A stretch of DNA of 64,000 nt from Mesorhizobium sp. WSM4904 (GTDB lineage: Bacteria > Pseudomonadota > Alphaproteobacteria > Rhizobiales > Rhizobiaceae). The notes below the pieces were generated by a model, which ran no database searches, had not been told where the DNA came from, and worked only from the letters and a program-made list of their open reading frames with translations. The stretch's first letter is position 1; every line of letters starts with the position of its first letter. The stretch lies in NCBI RefSeq assembly GCF_029674545.1, contig NZ_CP121354.1, positions 2,117,001-2,181,000 on the forward strand, in the 5' to 3' direction. Below, piece by piece: positions 1 through 8,237 of the stretch. The position numbers were made by a program, and so were the translations under genes.

Positions 1-354
1 CGGACGGCCTGTCGCCGCCGCGGCGAGTGCAAGGTTGGTCATGGCGCATCCCAGGCTGACATAGAGATGATGGTCGTCAGGGTCGACGACAGGAGTCCGC
101 CTCCGAAAGTCAGGCCGTATCTCGATTGCTTGCCCTTCCAACCGGAACCGCCAGGGCTGCGTATTATGGCTGTTGGCCGCCAAGGTGGCGTAGCGGACCA
201 CGGCTTCAAGGTCGGGCGTCAGTTGGCCATGCAATCGCGCGGTGAAAGCCTCATACTGGGCCATCGATCCGACCGCCGATCGCCAGCCGGCTACACCGGC
301 GCCCGCCGCGACAACCAAGGCGCCTGCGCCGACGAGCATCGTTCGCCTGTTCAT
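1..354 (-). CDS. Tat-exported nitroreductase-family (Acg-like) protein, 3' part outside window
   Basis: Only the first 118 codons are present; the gene runs off the left edge of the window. The N-terminus reads MNRRTMLVGAGALVVAAGAG, a twin-arginine signal followed by a hydrophobic stretch, so export of a folded, cofactor-loaded protein is likely. The segment LAANSHNTQPWRF (about residues 64-76) is typical of FMN-binding nitroreductases of the Acg-like group, where it contacts the flavin. Substrate unknown. The ATG at 354 gives an intact Tat signal and no earlier in-frame start looks better. Confidence 0.75.
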   Translation of the reverse strand, partial: MNRRTMLVGAGALVVAAGAGVAGWRSAVGSMAQYEAFTARLHGQLTPDLEAVVRYATLAANSHNTQPWRFRLEGQAIEIRPDFRRRTPVVDPDDHHLYVSLGCAMTNLALAAAATGRP

Positions 355-447
355 CGTGCCCTCTTGGCCAAACTCGCAGGCAAGATAGTGCCAGTCGGAA
401 GGTTACCCTTTGATCTCCATCAAGGCCTGCTGGTCGACCATGCTGGC

Positions 448-489
448 ATGCAAGCGCTTGCATCCATAGCGAGCGGCAAAGCGCTTGCG
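448..489. promoter_or_regulatory. Pair of LacI-type palindromes upstream of the nitroreductase-like gene
   Basis: ATGCAAGCGCTTGCAT (448-463) is a perfect 16-bp palindrome with the central CG and flanking AA/TT typical of LacI-family operators. A second imperfect copy, GCAAAGCGCTTGCG, is at 476-489, 27 bp away centre to centre. Both lie about 95-135 bp upstream of the start at 354. Seen directly; use as an operator is inference, and no regulator in the window is an obvious owner. Confidence 0.4.
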
Positions 490-531
490 GCAATGGCCCT
501 TTCCTGCTCGGACCCAAGGTTCTGGCGCTCC

Positions 532-879
532 CTAGGCAGCGCGTCCGTCGAATTCGAAGACCTGCACTGCGGCGAGGTCGATCCCCTCGAGGCAATTGAT
601 GTTGATGTAGGCGCTGCGCTCACTGCTTTGGCTGACATCCTCGGCGAAGGGATGGATGCCGCAGGTCCGGCAGAAGCGATGCGCGATCGAGCCCTTGCCA
701 AAAGTGTATTTGCCGAGGTCATCGCCCCAGGCGACCAACCGTAAGCTTTCATGCGGCACGGCCCAAAGCAGCGCGCCCTTGCGCGCGCAGATCGAACAAT
801 TGCAGCGCACGACGCCGCCGAGCTCGCCTTCGACCTCGAACGCCACCTTGCCGCAATGGCAGCTGCCTTTGTACAGCAT
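532..879 (-). CDS. GFA (CENP-V/GFA) family zinc-binding protein
   Basis: 115 aa, the usual length for a single GFA domain. Predicted zinc ligands are in the family pattern: C7-H-C9, C26-x-C28-x2-C31 and C70-x2-C73 followed by G-I-H-P-F. The name-giving family member is glutathione-dependent formaldehyde-activating enzyme, but most short homologues have no known reaction, so no substrate is claimed. Start ATG at 879 has AGGAAGAG shortly upstream. It sits upstream of the nitroreductase-like gene in the same direction but 177 bp apart, so co-transcription is uncertain. Confidence 0.88.
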   Translation of the reverse strand: MLYKGSCHCGKVAFEVEGELGGVVRCNCSICARKGALLWAVPHESLRLVAWGDDLGKYTFGKGSIAHRFCRTCGIHPFAEDVSQSSERSAYININCLEGIDLAAVQVFEFDGRAA

Positions 880-973
880 CGGTCTCTTCCTATCACTGGC
901 AGGTGCAGAGGCACGCTTGCCGGGTTATCCCTTGCGCAGGCCTGGCCTGCCGCATCAAGTCTTTGTTTTCACC

Positions 974-1016
974 CAATTCCGGACGGAAACCGCTACACGC
1001 TTTTCCTGGAATTGCT
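974..1016. repeat. Short palindromic intergenic repeat, copy 1 (type A)
   Basis: A 43-bp stretch begins CAATTCCGGACGGAAACCGC and ends TTTTCCTGGAATTG. A near-identical copy lies in opposite orientation at 29195-29237. The ends CAATTCC and GGAATTG are inverted, so the element can form a hairpin. It lies just upstream of the amidase start. Confidence 0.75.
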
Positions 1017-1053
1017 TTAAAGACGTTGCATCCTTGCGGAGTCCGACATCGAC

Positions 1054-2349
1054 ATGCAATCCGTCCGCGACCGTCTCGAAATCATCCTGTCACGTCTTGC
1101 CAATCGCGCCGGCGACGAGAAGGTCTACACCAAGCTTTATGCCGAAGCGGCGTCCGCCGCCGCCGATGCGGCCGATGCCCGCCGGAAGGCGGGCGTAAGC
1201 CTCGGACCGCTCGATGGCGTAATCATTTCGATCAAGGATCTGTTCGATGTCGCCGGCGAGCCGACGAGGGCGGGCTCGCTGATGCGCGCCGGTGCCCAGC
1301 CAGCCGCGCGGGACGCGGCGATCGTGCGCCGGCTGCGCCAGGCAGGCGCCGTGATCCTCGGCAAGACCAGCATGACCGAGTTCGCCTTCACCGCCATCGG
1401 CGACAATCCGCATTACGGCACGCCGGGCAATGCCGCCGATGCCAGCCTGATCCCGGGCGGCTCGTCGTCCGGAGCGGCGGTCGCGGTGGGCGAGGGCAGC
1501 AGTGACATCTCCGTCGGCTCGGACACCGGCGGCTCGGTGCGCATTCCGGCCGCGCTCAACGGCGTCGTCGGCTTCAAGCCGACGGCACGGCGCGTGCCGC
1601 TCTCCGGCGCCTTTCCCTTGTCGGCGACGCTGGATTCGATCGGGCCGCTCGCCCGCAGCGTGGCTGATTGCATGGCTGCCGACGCGATCATGGCGGGCGA
1701 GGAGCAAACTGCTCTCCAGCCGATCCCGCTCGCCGGCCTGCGTGTCGGCATTCCGCGCGGCCGGCTCTTTGACGACACGCAAGCCGAGCTCGCCGCAGCC
1801 TTCGAGCAGTGCATCGGCAAGATCGGACAAGTCGGCGGGCACGTCGCCGACTTGCCGATCGGCGATCTCATCGCCGAGATGCGCGCAGCGACCAAAAGGG
1901 CTTCGATCGCGTCGATGGAAGGCGCGGAAGTGCATGCCGATTGGCTGGCGTCCGGCGCGTCGGTGCCGGTCGATCCGCATGTCAGCGGGCCTTTGTCGCG
2001 CGCGCTGACGGTTCCCGCTTCCGCCTACATCAGGACAATCCGCCGCCGGACAGAACTGGTTGCGGCCATGGAGGCCCGGCTGCAAGCGGTCGACGTGCTT
2101 GCCCTGCCTACCGTGCCGATGGTTGCGCCGTCGATCGCCGCCATGGCCGGCGATGAAGCGCTTCGGGACCGAACGGAAGGTCTGCTCTTACGCAACACGC
2201 AGGTCGCCAACCAGTTCGATCTGTGTGCCATCTCGCTGCCGATGCCCGGCACAAAGCTGCCGGCCGGACTGATGCTGGTGGCGAGGCATGGGCACGATCG
2301 TCGCCTTCTCGGCATCGCCGCGTCGGTGGAGGCTTTGCTGAAGGGCTGA
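1054..2349 (+). CDS. Amidase (amidase signature family, GatA-related)
   Basis: 431 aa. The amidase-signature Ser-cisSer-Lys triad is readable: Lys61 in SIKDLFD, the glycine/serine-rich GGSSSGAAVAVG loop, and the nucleophile Ser in SDTGGSVRIPAAL followed by GVVGFKPT. These enzymes hydrolyse carboxamides; the substrate cannot be told from sequence. It is not a convincing GatA: there is no gatB/gatC next to it and the C-terminal part is short. Cytoplasmic, no signal peptide. Convergent with the next gene, 24 bp apart. Confidence 0.85.
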   Translation: MQSVRDRLEIILSRLANRAGDEKVYTKLYAEAASAAADAADARRKAGVSLGPLDGVIISIKDLFDVAGEPTRAGSLMRAGAQPAARDAAIVRRLRQAGAVILGKTSMTEFAFTAIGDNPHYGTPGNAADASLIPGGSSSGAAVAVGEGSSDISVGSDTGGSVRIPAALNGVVGFKPTARRVPLSGAFPLSATLDSIGPLARSVADCMAADAIMAGEEQTALQPIPLAGLRVGIPRGRLFDDTQAELAAAFEQCIGKIGQVGGHVADLPIGDLIAEMRAATKRASIASMEGAEVHADWLASGASVPVDPHVSGPLSRALTVPASAYIRTIRRRTELVAAMEARLQAVDVLALPTVPMVAPSIAAMAGDEALRDRTEGLLLRNTQVANQFDLCAISLPMPGTKLPAGLMLVARHGHDRRLLGIAASVEALLKG

Positions 2350-2373
2350 GGCTGATGGCCCGGGCGGCGAGCC

Positions 2374-2760
2374 TCAATGTGCCGAGCAATGGCCGCGCTC
2401 GCTGTCCTTCGCTGCCCTCTCGATGCCCGTCGCGACCAGTGTCGGCAGGCTGTACCGCTTGCCGTTGAAACTATGCGGCCGGCTCTCGATCGTGCCGGCA
2501 ACGACGACCTTGCCAGCATAGAGCTTATCCGACAGGTCGAGCGCCTTGTCCTGTTGCGGCAGGCTGTCAATGTCGACCGAGACGCCCTTGATGATCTTGC
2601 CGGAGGCGAGGTCGAGCGCGCTGTTCGAAGGGCAGGGCGCCATCACGCAGCGCAAGCCGTTGTCGCAGGGGACGTAGCTGCCCTGTCCGTCGGAACGGGC
2701 TTCGGCCCCGGACAGGCAGAAGCCAGCGATCAACAGGGCTCTCGCGGCACTTTTAGGCAT
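2374..2760 (-). CDS. Small secreted protein of unknown function
   Basis: 128 aa with a Sec-type signal peptide (MPKSAARALLIAGFCLSGAEA, cleavage about residue 21). The mature part has a cysteine-containing opening, CDNGLRCVMAPCPS, and a C-terminal GKRYSLPTLVATGIE segment. This looks like a conserved family of small secreted proteobacterial proteins, but I do not recognise a characterised member. Likely periplasmic, disulfide-stabilised. Convergent with the amidase and 43 bp from the stop of the next minus-strand gene. Confidence 0.6.
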   Translation of the reverse strand: MPKSAARALLIAGFCLSGAEARSDGQGSYVPCDNGLRCVMAPCPSNSALDLASGKIIKGVSVDIDSLPQQDKALDLSDKLYAGKVVVAGTIESRPHSFNGKRYSLPTLVATGIERAAKDSERGHCSAH

Positions 2761-2803
2761 AGCTGGAAGGTCGTCGTCAAATCCGGGAAAATTGAGGCAG
2801 GCG

Positions 2804-3781
2804 TCAGTCGGTCGGAAAGCGCTGCCGGTAGTGCTCGATCACTTCAGGGTTGCGCAGGTTGACCGGCAGCTTGTTGGCCAGCACCAGCAAGGCCTCGCCG
2901 GCGGCGCCGACGCCCATGCGCATCATCGATTCCTCGGTGATGCCGGCCATATGCGGGGTGACGATGACGTTGTCGAAGCCGAAATAGGGATGGTTCGGCG
3001 GCAGCGGCTGGGTCGCGAAGACGTCGAGCGCGGCGCCGCCGATGCGACCCTTCCGCAGGGCTTCGATCAGCGCCTCGTCGTCGACCACCGGTCCGCGCGA
3101 GACATTGATCAAAAGCGCATCGGGCTTCATGCGGGCGATGCGCTCGCCGCTGATCAGGCCGCGCGTTTCCTCGGTCAGCGGACAGCAGAGCACGATGATG
3201 TCGCTCTGCTCGACCAGCGCGTCGATCGACAGGAAGCCGACGCGTTCCGGCGCCGGACGCAAGCCGCGCGTGGTCGCCACGACATTGAGGTCGAAACCGT
3301 GCGCCGCGATATGGCCGACGGCCTGACCGACCGCCCCAAGACCGACGATGCCGATCGTCTTGCCGGCGAGTTCGCTGGTCGAATTGGCGTGCTCGCGCCC
3401 AGCGAGCCAGCCCTTGGCGCGCAGGTCGCGATCCATGACGCGGAAGCGCCGCAACAGCGCAAGCGCCGTGAACATCACATGCTCGGCGACCGAGCGGGCA
3501 TTGACGGCCGGCACGTTCGCCACCAGCACGCCGGCCGCGGTCGCCGCCTCGACCGGGATCATGTCCAGACCCGCGCCGTGGCGGATCGCCGCGCGCAGGT
3601 TTTTGGCGCCATCGAAGAGTTCCGGCGGCAGCGGCGCGCGCACGATGACGATGTCGGCGTCCTTCGCCTCGGCGGCCAGCGTCCTGGCATCGAGGGCGGA
3701 CGCAATAGCCAGCCTGCCGGCGCCGGCCAGCATTTTGGTGGCGCGTGGATGCAGCGGATGCGTCGACAGGATCTTGGGCAT
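2804..3781 (-). CDS. D-2-hydroxyacid dehydrogenase (SerA-like fold)
   Basis: 325 aa. NAD-binding motif GLGAVG at 147-152; catalytic Arg229 in NVSRGPVVDDEAL and catalytic His277 in TPHMAGITEES. The usual acidic residue of the catalytic triad (DVFxxEP in phosphoglycerate dehydrogenase) is Gln258 here (DVFATQPLPP). Likely interconverts a 2-keto acid and a D-2-hydroxyacid with NAD(H). Last gene of a minus-strand operon with the TIM-barrel isomerase, a mandelate-racemase-family enzyme and a GntR regulator; 6 bp separate it from the regulator. Substrate unknown, probably a sugar-acid intermediate. Confidence 0.85.
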   Translation of the reverse strand: MPKILSTHPLHPRATKMLAGAGRLAIASALDARTLAAEAKDADIVIVRAPLPPELFDGAKNLRAAIRHGAGLDMIPVEAATAAGVLVANVPAVNARSVAEHVMFTALALLRRFRVMDRDLRAKGWLAGREHANSTSELAGKTIGIVGLGAVGQAVGHIAAHGFDLNVVATTRGLRPAPERVGFLSIDALVEQSDIIVLCCPLTEETRGLISGERIARMKPDALLINVSRGPVVDDEALIEALRKGRIGGAALDVFATQPLPPNHPYFGFDNVIVTPHMAGITEESMMRMGVGAAGEALLVLANKLPVNLRNPEVIEHYRQRFPTD

Positions 3782-3787
3782 CAGCGT

Positions 3788-4504
3788 TCAGGCCTTCTCG
3801 AGCGTCGCGCTTTTCGGCTCCGTCCAGCGACCTTCGATGATCCCCTTCCAGTAGCTCTCCGCGCCCTGCAGATGGGCGCTCATCAGCGCCTGGGCGAGGT
3901 TGCCGTCGCGGCGCAGCAGCGCCTCGTAGATCTGGATATGCTCGGCATGCGAGCGCACGCTGCGCTCGGGGTCGTTGAAATAGATCGGCAGGCGCTGCTC
4001 GCCCATCAGATAGTAGACGCTGCAGATATTGTGGAAGACGCCGTTCTTGGTCGCCCGCACGATCTCGAGGTGGAACTCGCGGTCTTCCTTGGCGAGGCCT
4101 TCGCCGGCGGCAATGCGCTCCTCGGAGGCCTTCAGGATCTCGCGCAGCCGCTCGAAATTCTCTTCCGTTGCGCGCGAGCAGGCAAGCTCGGCCGCCTTGA
4201 TCTCATGGATCTTGCGCAGCTCGACGGTCTCGTAGATCTGCACCGGATCGAGCGGCAGGCCGGCGCGGGCGAAAAGCGCCAACGCTTCTACGCTCGCCTG
4301 CTTGGTGTCGATATAGATGCCGGACTTGGCGCGGCGCTCGACGATGCGCATGGCTTCCAGGATCGCCAGCGCCTCACGGATCTGGCCGCGGCTGACGCCG
4401 AAATGCTCCGCCAGCTCGCGCTCCGACGGGGTGCGGCCCGACTCCTTGTCCGAGTTGGAGAACAGATAGGCGGCGAGTTCCGCAAGAAGGTTCTTTTCTT
4501 TCAT
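3788..4504 (-). CDS. GntR/FadR-family transcriptional regulator
   Basis: 238 aa. N-terminal winged helix (about 25-60; PSERELAEHFGVSRGQIREA is the recognition region) followed by an all-helical FCD ligand-binding domain of the FadR subfamily. Such proteins usually repress sugar-acid or organic-acid genes and release DNA on binding a pathway metabolite. It is embedded in the operon it probably controls (2-bp gap to the upstream enolase, 6 bp to the downstream dehydrogenase). The TGGTNNNACCA palindromes at 6730 and 6910 fit the FadR-type half-site and are its most likely targets. Confidence 0.9.
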   Translation of the reverse strand: MKEKNLLAELAAYLFSNSDKESGRTPSERELAEHFGVSRGQIREALAILEAMRIVERRAKSGIYIDTKQASVEALALFARAGLPLDPVQIYETVELRKIHEIKAAELACSRATEENFERLREILKASEERIAAGEGLAKEDREFHLEIVRATKNGVFHNICSVYYLMGEQRLPIYFNDPERSVRSHAEHIQIYEALLRRDGNLAQALMSAHLQGAESYWKGIIEGRWTEPKSATLEKA

Positions 4505-4506
4505 CG

Positions 4507-5682
4507 TCAGATGCGTTGCGCGTGCGCCTCCAGGAAGCGCTCCGAAATGGTGAATCCCAATCCGGGCTTTTCAGGGATCGCTATCATACCGTCCTTTGCT
4601 TCGACAGTCTCCTCGACCAGATCGTGGATCATCGGATTGGCGCCCAGCGAATATTCGACGACGAAGCTCGCGGGCGAGGCCGCGCAGACATGCAGCCCGG
4701 CAAAGAAGCAGGGTGCGCCGGCCCAAAGATGCGGCGCAAAGCGCAGGTTGAAGGCGCTGGCGATGGTGCCGATCTTCATTGCCTCGCTGATGCCGCCGCA
4801 GAACGCGGGGTCCGGCTGGAAGATGTCGGCCGATTTCAGCACCGCGAGGTCGCGGAAGGCATAGCGCGTCGCCTCGCTCTCGCCGGTGGCGACGGGGACC
4901 GAGCCCGAGGCGCGCACCTCGGCCATACCAGGCTTGTCGTCGGCGATCACCGGCTCCTCGAACCAGGCGAGATCGAGATCGGCGGTGAGACTGATGAAGC
5001 GCTTCGCCTCGGCGACCGTGTAAGTGCCGTGCGCGTCGACCATCAACTCGACGTCCGGGCCGATCGCTTGCCGCGCGGCACGCACGCGCGCGGCCGAAAT
5101 ATGCGGCGCGCCGTCCATGGCGCCGACGCGCATCTTCAGCGCCTTGAAGCCGCCTTTGGCGATGTAGGATTTGAGCTGCTCGCCGATCGCGTCGGCCCCT
5201 GCCCAACCGCCCGACGCATAGGCCTGCATGCGCTCGACCTTGCGGCCGCCGAGCAGCCGCCACACCGGCTGCCCCAACGATTTGCCGAGGATGTCCCAGA
5301 GCGCGATGTCGACGGCGCTGATCGCCGCCACGCTCATGCCACGCCGCGCCAGCTGAGGCATGGCGTGGCCGCCATGGGCCGCCGTTTGATGGCGCACGCC
5401 GTTGTAGAGCATCTCCCAGATGATGCCGATGTCGGCCGGGTCGCGGCCGATAAGCTGCGGCGCAATCTCATGGTTCAGCATGTGGACCAGCGCGCCATAG
5501 CTGCCCGCGCTGCCGGCGGCGTTCTTGCCTTCGCCCCAGCCGACCAGGCCGTCCTCGGTCTCGATGCGCAGGATGGCGGCGTCGAACGTCGTCACCTGAC
5601 CGAAGTCGCTGCGGTGCTGCCGCTCCGCTTCGATCGGTATGCGAACCCACCAGGCTTGGACGTTTCTGATACGCATCTTCAT
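4507..5682 (-). CDS. Mandelate racemase/muconate lactonizing enzyme family protein (probable sugar-acid dehydratase)
   Basis: 391 aa, enolase-superfamily length. Readable active site: K183-M-R185 (K-x-R at the second barrel strand), metal ligands D216 (MVDAHG), E242 (WFEEP) and E268 (ATGESE), and His318 (APHLWAG), probably paired with D291. The general base pattern fits the MR subgroup, whose members dehydrate or epimerise acid sugars. The exact substrate cannot be called. Operon context (hydroxyacid dehydrogenase, FadR-type regulator, sugar isomerase) supports a sugar-acid dehydratase role. Confidence 0.85.
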   Translation of the reverse strand: MKMRIRNVQAWWVRIPIEAERQHRSDFGQVTTFDAAILRIETEDGLVGWGEGKNAAGSAGSYGALVHMLNHEIAPQLIGRDPADIGIIWEMLYNGVRHQTAAHGGHAMPQLARRGMSVAAISAVDIALWDILGKSLGQPVWRLLGGRKVERMQAYASGGWAGADAIGEQLKSYIAKGGFKALKMRVGAMDGAPHISAARVRAARQAIGPDVELMVDAHGTYTVAEAKRFISLTADLDLAWFEEPVIADDKPGMAEVRASGSVPVATGESEATRYAFRDLAVLKSADIFQPDPAFCGGISEAMKIGTIASAFNLRFAPHLWAGAPCFFAGLHVCAASPASFVVEYSLGANPMIHDLVEETVEAKDGMIAIPEKPGLGFTISERFLEAHAQRI

Positions 5683-5735
5683 CCCCGGCCCCGCCGCCCG
5701 GCGAGGGCGGAAGGGCTAAGCTTCGATCGGATCCT

Positions 5736-6623
5736 CTACTTGATCAGCGGCAGCAACGTTTCGGCGGTGATGCGCATCTGGTCGGTGTAGAATTTCTCGG
5801 TGAGCACACTGGAGCCGTGGTCCTGGATAAATTTGAGCTGCTCGGGCGAGATGTCGACCGGGTTGCGCTCCACCATCTCCGGATAGGGAGCGGCCGGCGT
5901 GCGGTCGACGGGCGCGACGAACTCATTGGTCAGCGCGCCGTCATAGCCGATCTCCTTCAACGTGCCGACGATCTTCGGCCAATCGATCTGGCCGAGGCCA
6001 GCGGCGAAGCGGTTGTTGTCGGCGACATGGAAGTCGTAGAGGCGTTTTCCGACCTGCCGGATGGCGTCATAGACGTTAAATTCCTCCATGTGGATGTGGT
6101 AGGCGTCGAGGCAGACGCCGCATTCCGGGCTCACCGCGTCGGCGAGCGCCAGCGCCTGGGCGCCGCGGTTGAAGAGATAGGTCTCGAAGCGGTTGAGCGG
6201 CTCCACGGCGATCTTGACGCCGACCTTCTTGGCATGGGCGAAACATTCGCGCGTGGCGTCCACCACCCAGCCCCATTCTTCCGCCTCGGTGCCGTCCGGC
6301 ACCACCTTGCCGACGGTCGCGGGAACCAGTGTGATGATCTCGCCGTCAAGCTCGCTCACCATGGTCAGCACGTCCTTGACGTATTGCACCGAGCGCTCGC
6401 GCTGGCCCTGGTTCTTGGCGGCAAGGTTGCGTTCGCCCAGCATCAGCGTCACCGCGCCCCAGCAGCGGATGCCGTGCTCCTTCAGCAGCGCGCGCGTCTC
6501 CTTGATCCGGTACTGCTCGGGCTCGCCGGAAATCTCGATCGACTCATAGCCGAACTTCTTGATGCGCTTGAGCGTCACCTCCAGCGGCTCCGCCCGCATC
6601 CAGTTGTGCGTCGAAAGATGCAT
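5736..6623 (-). CDS. Sugar phosphate isomerase/epimerase-like TIM-barrel protein
   Basis: 295 aa, xylose-isomerase-like TIM barrel (AP endonuclease 2 fold). Divalent-metal ligand regions are visible: IAVEPLNRFE (first Glu), CLDAYHIHMEE (Asp and His), DFHVADNNR (His) and LTNEFV (last Glu). Members isomerise or epimerise keto-sugars or inositol derivatives. First gene of the minus-strand operon; RBS AAGGAT before the ATG at 6623. Substrate unknown. Confidence 0.85.
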   Translation of the reverse strand: MHLSTHNWMRAEPLEVTLKRIKKFGYESIEISGEPEQYRIKETRALLKEHGIRCWGAVTLMLGERNLAAKNQGQRERSVQYVKDVLTMVSELDGEIITLVPATVGKVVPDGTEAEEWGWVVDATRECFAHAKKVGVKIAVEPLNRFETYLFNRGAQALALADAVSPECGVCLDAYHIHMEEFNVYDAIRQVGKRLYDFHVADNNRFAAGLGQIDWPKIVGTLKEIGYDGALTNEFVAPVDRTPAAPYPEMVERNPVDISPEQLKFIQDHGSSVLTEKFYTDQMRITAETLLPLIK

Positions 6624-6729
6624 GGTCTATCCTTCCCAGAATTCGCCTGTCACTTTTGCCCCGACGCCTCCGAAAAGAGCGCGCCGCACGATTCCTCCCC
6701 AAGGCGTTCCAGCGATTTTTCTTGAAAAC

Positions 6730-6740
6730 TGGTTCGACCA
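6730..6740. promoter_or_regulatory. FadR/GntR-type operator candidate 1
   Basis: TGGTTCGACCA, inverted TGGT/ACCA with a 3-bp spacer, matches the general FadR-subfamily operator pattern. It lies 107 bp upstream of the TIM-barrel gene starting at 6623. The regulator at 3788-4504 is the likely binder (inference). Confidence 0.55.
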
Positions 6741-6909
6741 ATTGGGCCTGAGATGACCTCTACAGCAAATTCACATGAACGGCAAGGAGACCGCACATGA
6801 CGGCCTGCTCTCCATGCAATTTGTTGATTTAAATGGATTAAATCTTCCTCTCACGGTTATGGCCGCTGCCTTTCCGCCGTTTGCTGTGGCTTGACCGGGT
6901 GGCTGGATT

Positions 6910-6920
6910 TGGTAATACCA
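6910..6920. promoter_or_regulatory. FadR/GntR-type operator candidate 2
   Basis: TGGTAATACCA has the same TGGT-N3-ACCA pattern as the site at 6730, 180 bp away centre to centre (about 17 helical turns). It lies about 105 bp upstream of the plus-strand start at 7025, so each divergent operon has a site at a similar distance. Confidence 0.55.
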
Positions 6921-7024
6921 GAATGACGCCCCGTTTTGGCGCCGACACCGAACGACCAAACAGGCTGGCCCTCATTCCAATCGGCGCTATGCTTGGTCGC
7001 GAAAACCGAGAAGGGAGGATGCCG

Positions 7025-8080
7025 ATGCCGACGACAATGAAGGGTCCCGGCCTGTTTCTGGCGCAGTTCGCGGGCGACGCGGCGCCGTTCAATTCACTGG
7101 CCTCGATCACCAAATGGGCAGCCGGTCTGGGCTACAAGGGCGTGCAGATCCCGACCTGGGACGGGCGCCTGTTCGACCTCAAGAAGGCGGCATCGTCGAA
7201 GGCCTATTGCGACGAGGTAAAAGGCATATGCGCCGACGCCGGCGTCGAGATCACCGAGCTGTCGACGCACCTTCAGGGTCAGCTCGTCGCGGTGCATCCG
7301 GCCTATGACGCGCAGTTCGACGGCTTCGCGCCAGCCGAGGTGCACAACAATCCGAAAGCCCGGCAGAAATGGGCGGTAGAGCAGATGGAGTTCGCCGCCA
7401 AGGCGTCGAAGAATCTCGGCCTCAAGGCGTCGGTGAGCTTCAGTGGCGCGCTCGCCTTCCCCTATCTCTATCCTTGGCCGCAGCGGCCGCCGGGGCTGAT
7501 CGAGGAGGCCTTCGCCGAGCTCGGCCAGCGCTGGAAGCCGATCCTCGACGTCTATGACGAGAACGGCGTCGACGTCGGCTACGAGATCCATCCGGGCGAG
7601 GACGTTTTCGACGGCGCGACCTTCGAGATGTTCCTCGACGCGGTCGGCGGCCACAAGCGCTGCAACATCAATTACGACCCGTCGCACTTCCTGTTGCAGC
7701 AGCTCGACTATCTCGAATTCATCGACATCTATCATGAGCGGATCAAGGCCTTCCATGTGAAAGACGCCGAGTTCAACCCGACGGGACGGCAAGGCGTCTA
7801 TTCCGGCTATCAGGGCTGGGTGAATCGCGCCGGACGCTTCCGTTCGCTGGGCGACGGGCAGGTGGATTTCAGCGGCATCTTCTCCAAGCTCACCCAGTAC
7901 AACTACGATTCCTGGGCGGTGCTGGAATGGGAATGCTGTCTCAAGCATCCCGAGGACGGCGCCGCCGAAGGCGCACCCTTCATCCAGCACCACATCATTC
8001 GGGTGACCGAGAGGGCATTCGACGATTTCGCCGGCGGCACGAGCGACAAGAAGCTGCTGCGGGCGATGATGGGAATCTAG
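7025..8080 (+). CDS. Sugar phosphate isomerase/epimerase
   Basis: 351 aa from the ATG at 7025, which has AGGGAGG six bases upstream; in-frame ATGs also exist at 7019 and 7037. TIM-barrel, xylose-isomerase-like: GVDVGYEIHPGEDVFDG (first Glu), CNINYDPSHFLLQQLDY (Asp, His), IKAFHVKDAEF (His) and VLEWECCLKHPEDGA (last Glu). First gene of a plus-strand operon with the Gfo/Idh oxidoreductase and a tagatose-3-epimerase-like enzyme, divergent from the enolase operon. Probably works on a sugar or inositol derivative together with the oxidoreductase. Confidence 0.85.
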   Translation: MPTTMKGPGLFLAQFAGDAAPFNSLASITKWAAGLGYKGVQIPTWDGRLFDLKKAASSKAYCDEVKGICADAGVEITELSTHLQGQLVAVHPAYDAQFDGFAPAEVHNNPKARQKWAVEQMEFAAKASKNLGLKASVSFSGALAFPYLYPWPQRPPGLIEEAFAELGQRWKPILDVYDENGVDVGYEIHPGEDVFDGATFEMFLDAVGGHKRCNINYDPSHFLLQQLDYLEFIDIYHERIKAFHVKDAEFNPTGRQGVYSGYQGWVNRAGRFRSLGDGQVDFSGIFSKLTQYNYDSWAVLEWECCLKHPEDGAAEGAPFIQHHIIRVTERAFDDFAGGTSDKKLLRAMMGI

Positions 8081-8089
8081 CACTACTTT

Positions 8090-8208
8090 CCCTCCCCCTT
8101 TGAGGGGAGGGTGGATCCGCAAAGCGGATCGGGGTGGGGTCGCCGGGCGTGGAGCTCGGCATGAACCGACCCCACCTGGCCCTTCGGGCCACCCTCCCCG
8201 AGGGGAGG
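8090..8208. repeat. C/T-rich palindromic intergenic repeat (type B)
   Basis: Contains CCCTCCCCCTTTGAGGGGAG at its left end, GGATCCGCAAAGCGGATC, GGGGTGGGG and, further right, ACCCTCCCCGAGGGGAGG: nested inverted repeats giving strong hairpins. Same family as the elements at 9444, 17956, 18880 and 23013. It fills the gap between two co-directional genes and ends just before the RBS of the next gene. Confidence 0.75.
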
Positions 8209-8237
8209 CATATCCGAGACAACGAGGGAGACAAAAA

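Larger units (their letters stand above)
6624..7024. other. Divergent control region of the sugar-acid locus
   Basis: About 400 bp with no convincing gene. It separates the minus-strand operon starting at 6623 from the plus-strand genes starting at 7025. It contains two TGGTNNNACCA palindromes (listed separately) and an A+T-rich stretch around 6815-6845 that could hold promoters for either direction. No terminator is visible. Confidence 0.6.

Noticed and set aside
1054..2349. GatA subunit of the tRNA amidotransferase
   Set aside because: Amidase motifs are shared, but gatB and gatC are absent nearby and the C-terminal region is short; generic amidase is safer.
2792..4864. Long open frame of 690 codons on the plus strand
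   Set aside because: It is antisense to the hydroxyacid dehydrogenase, GntR and enolase-family genes, which have clear motifs; high-GC codon bias opens this frame.
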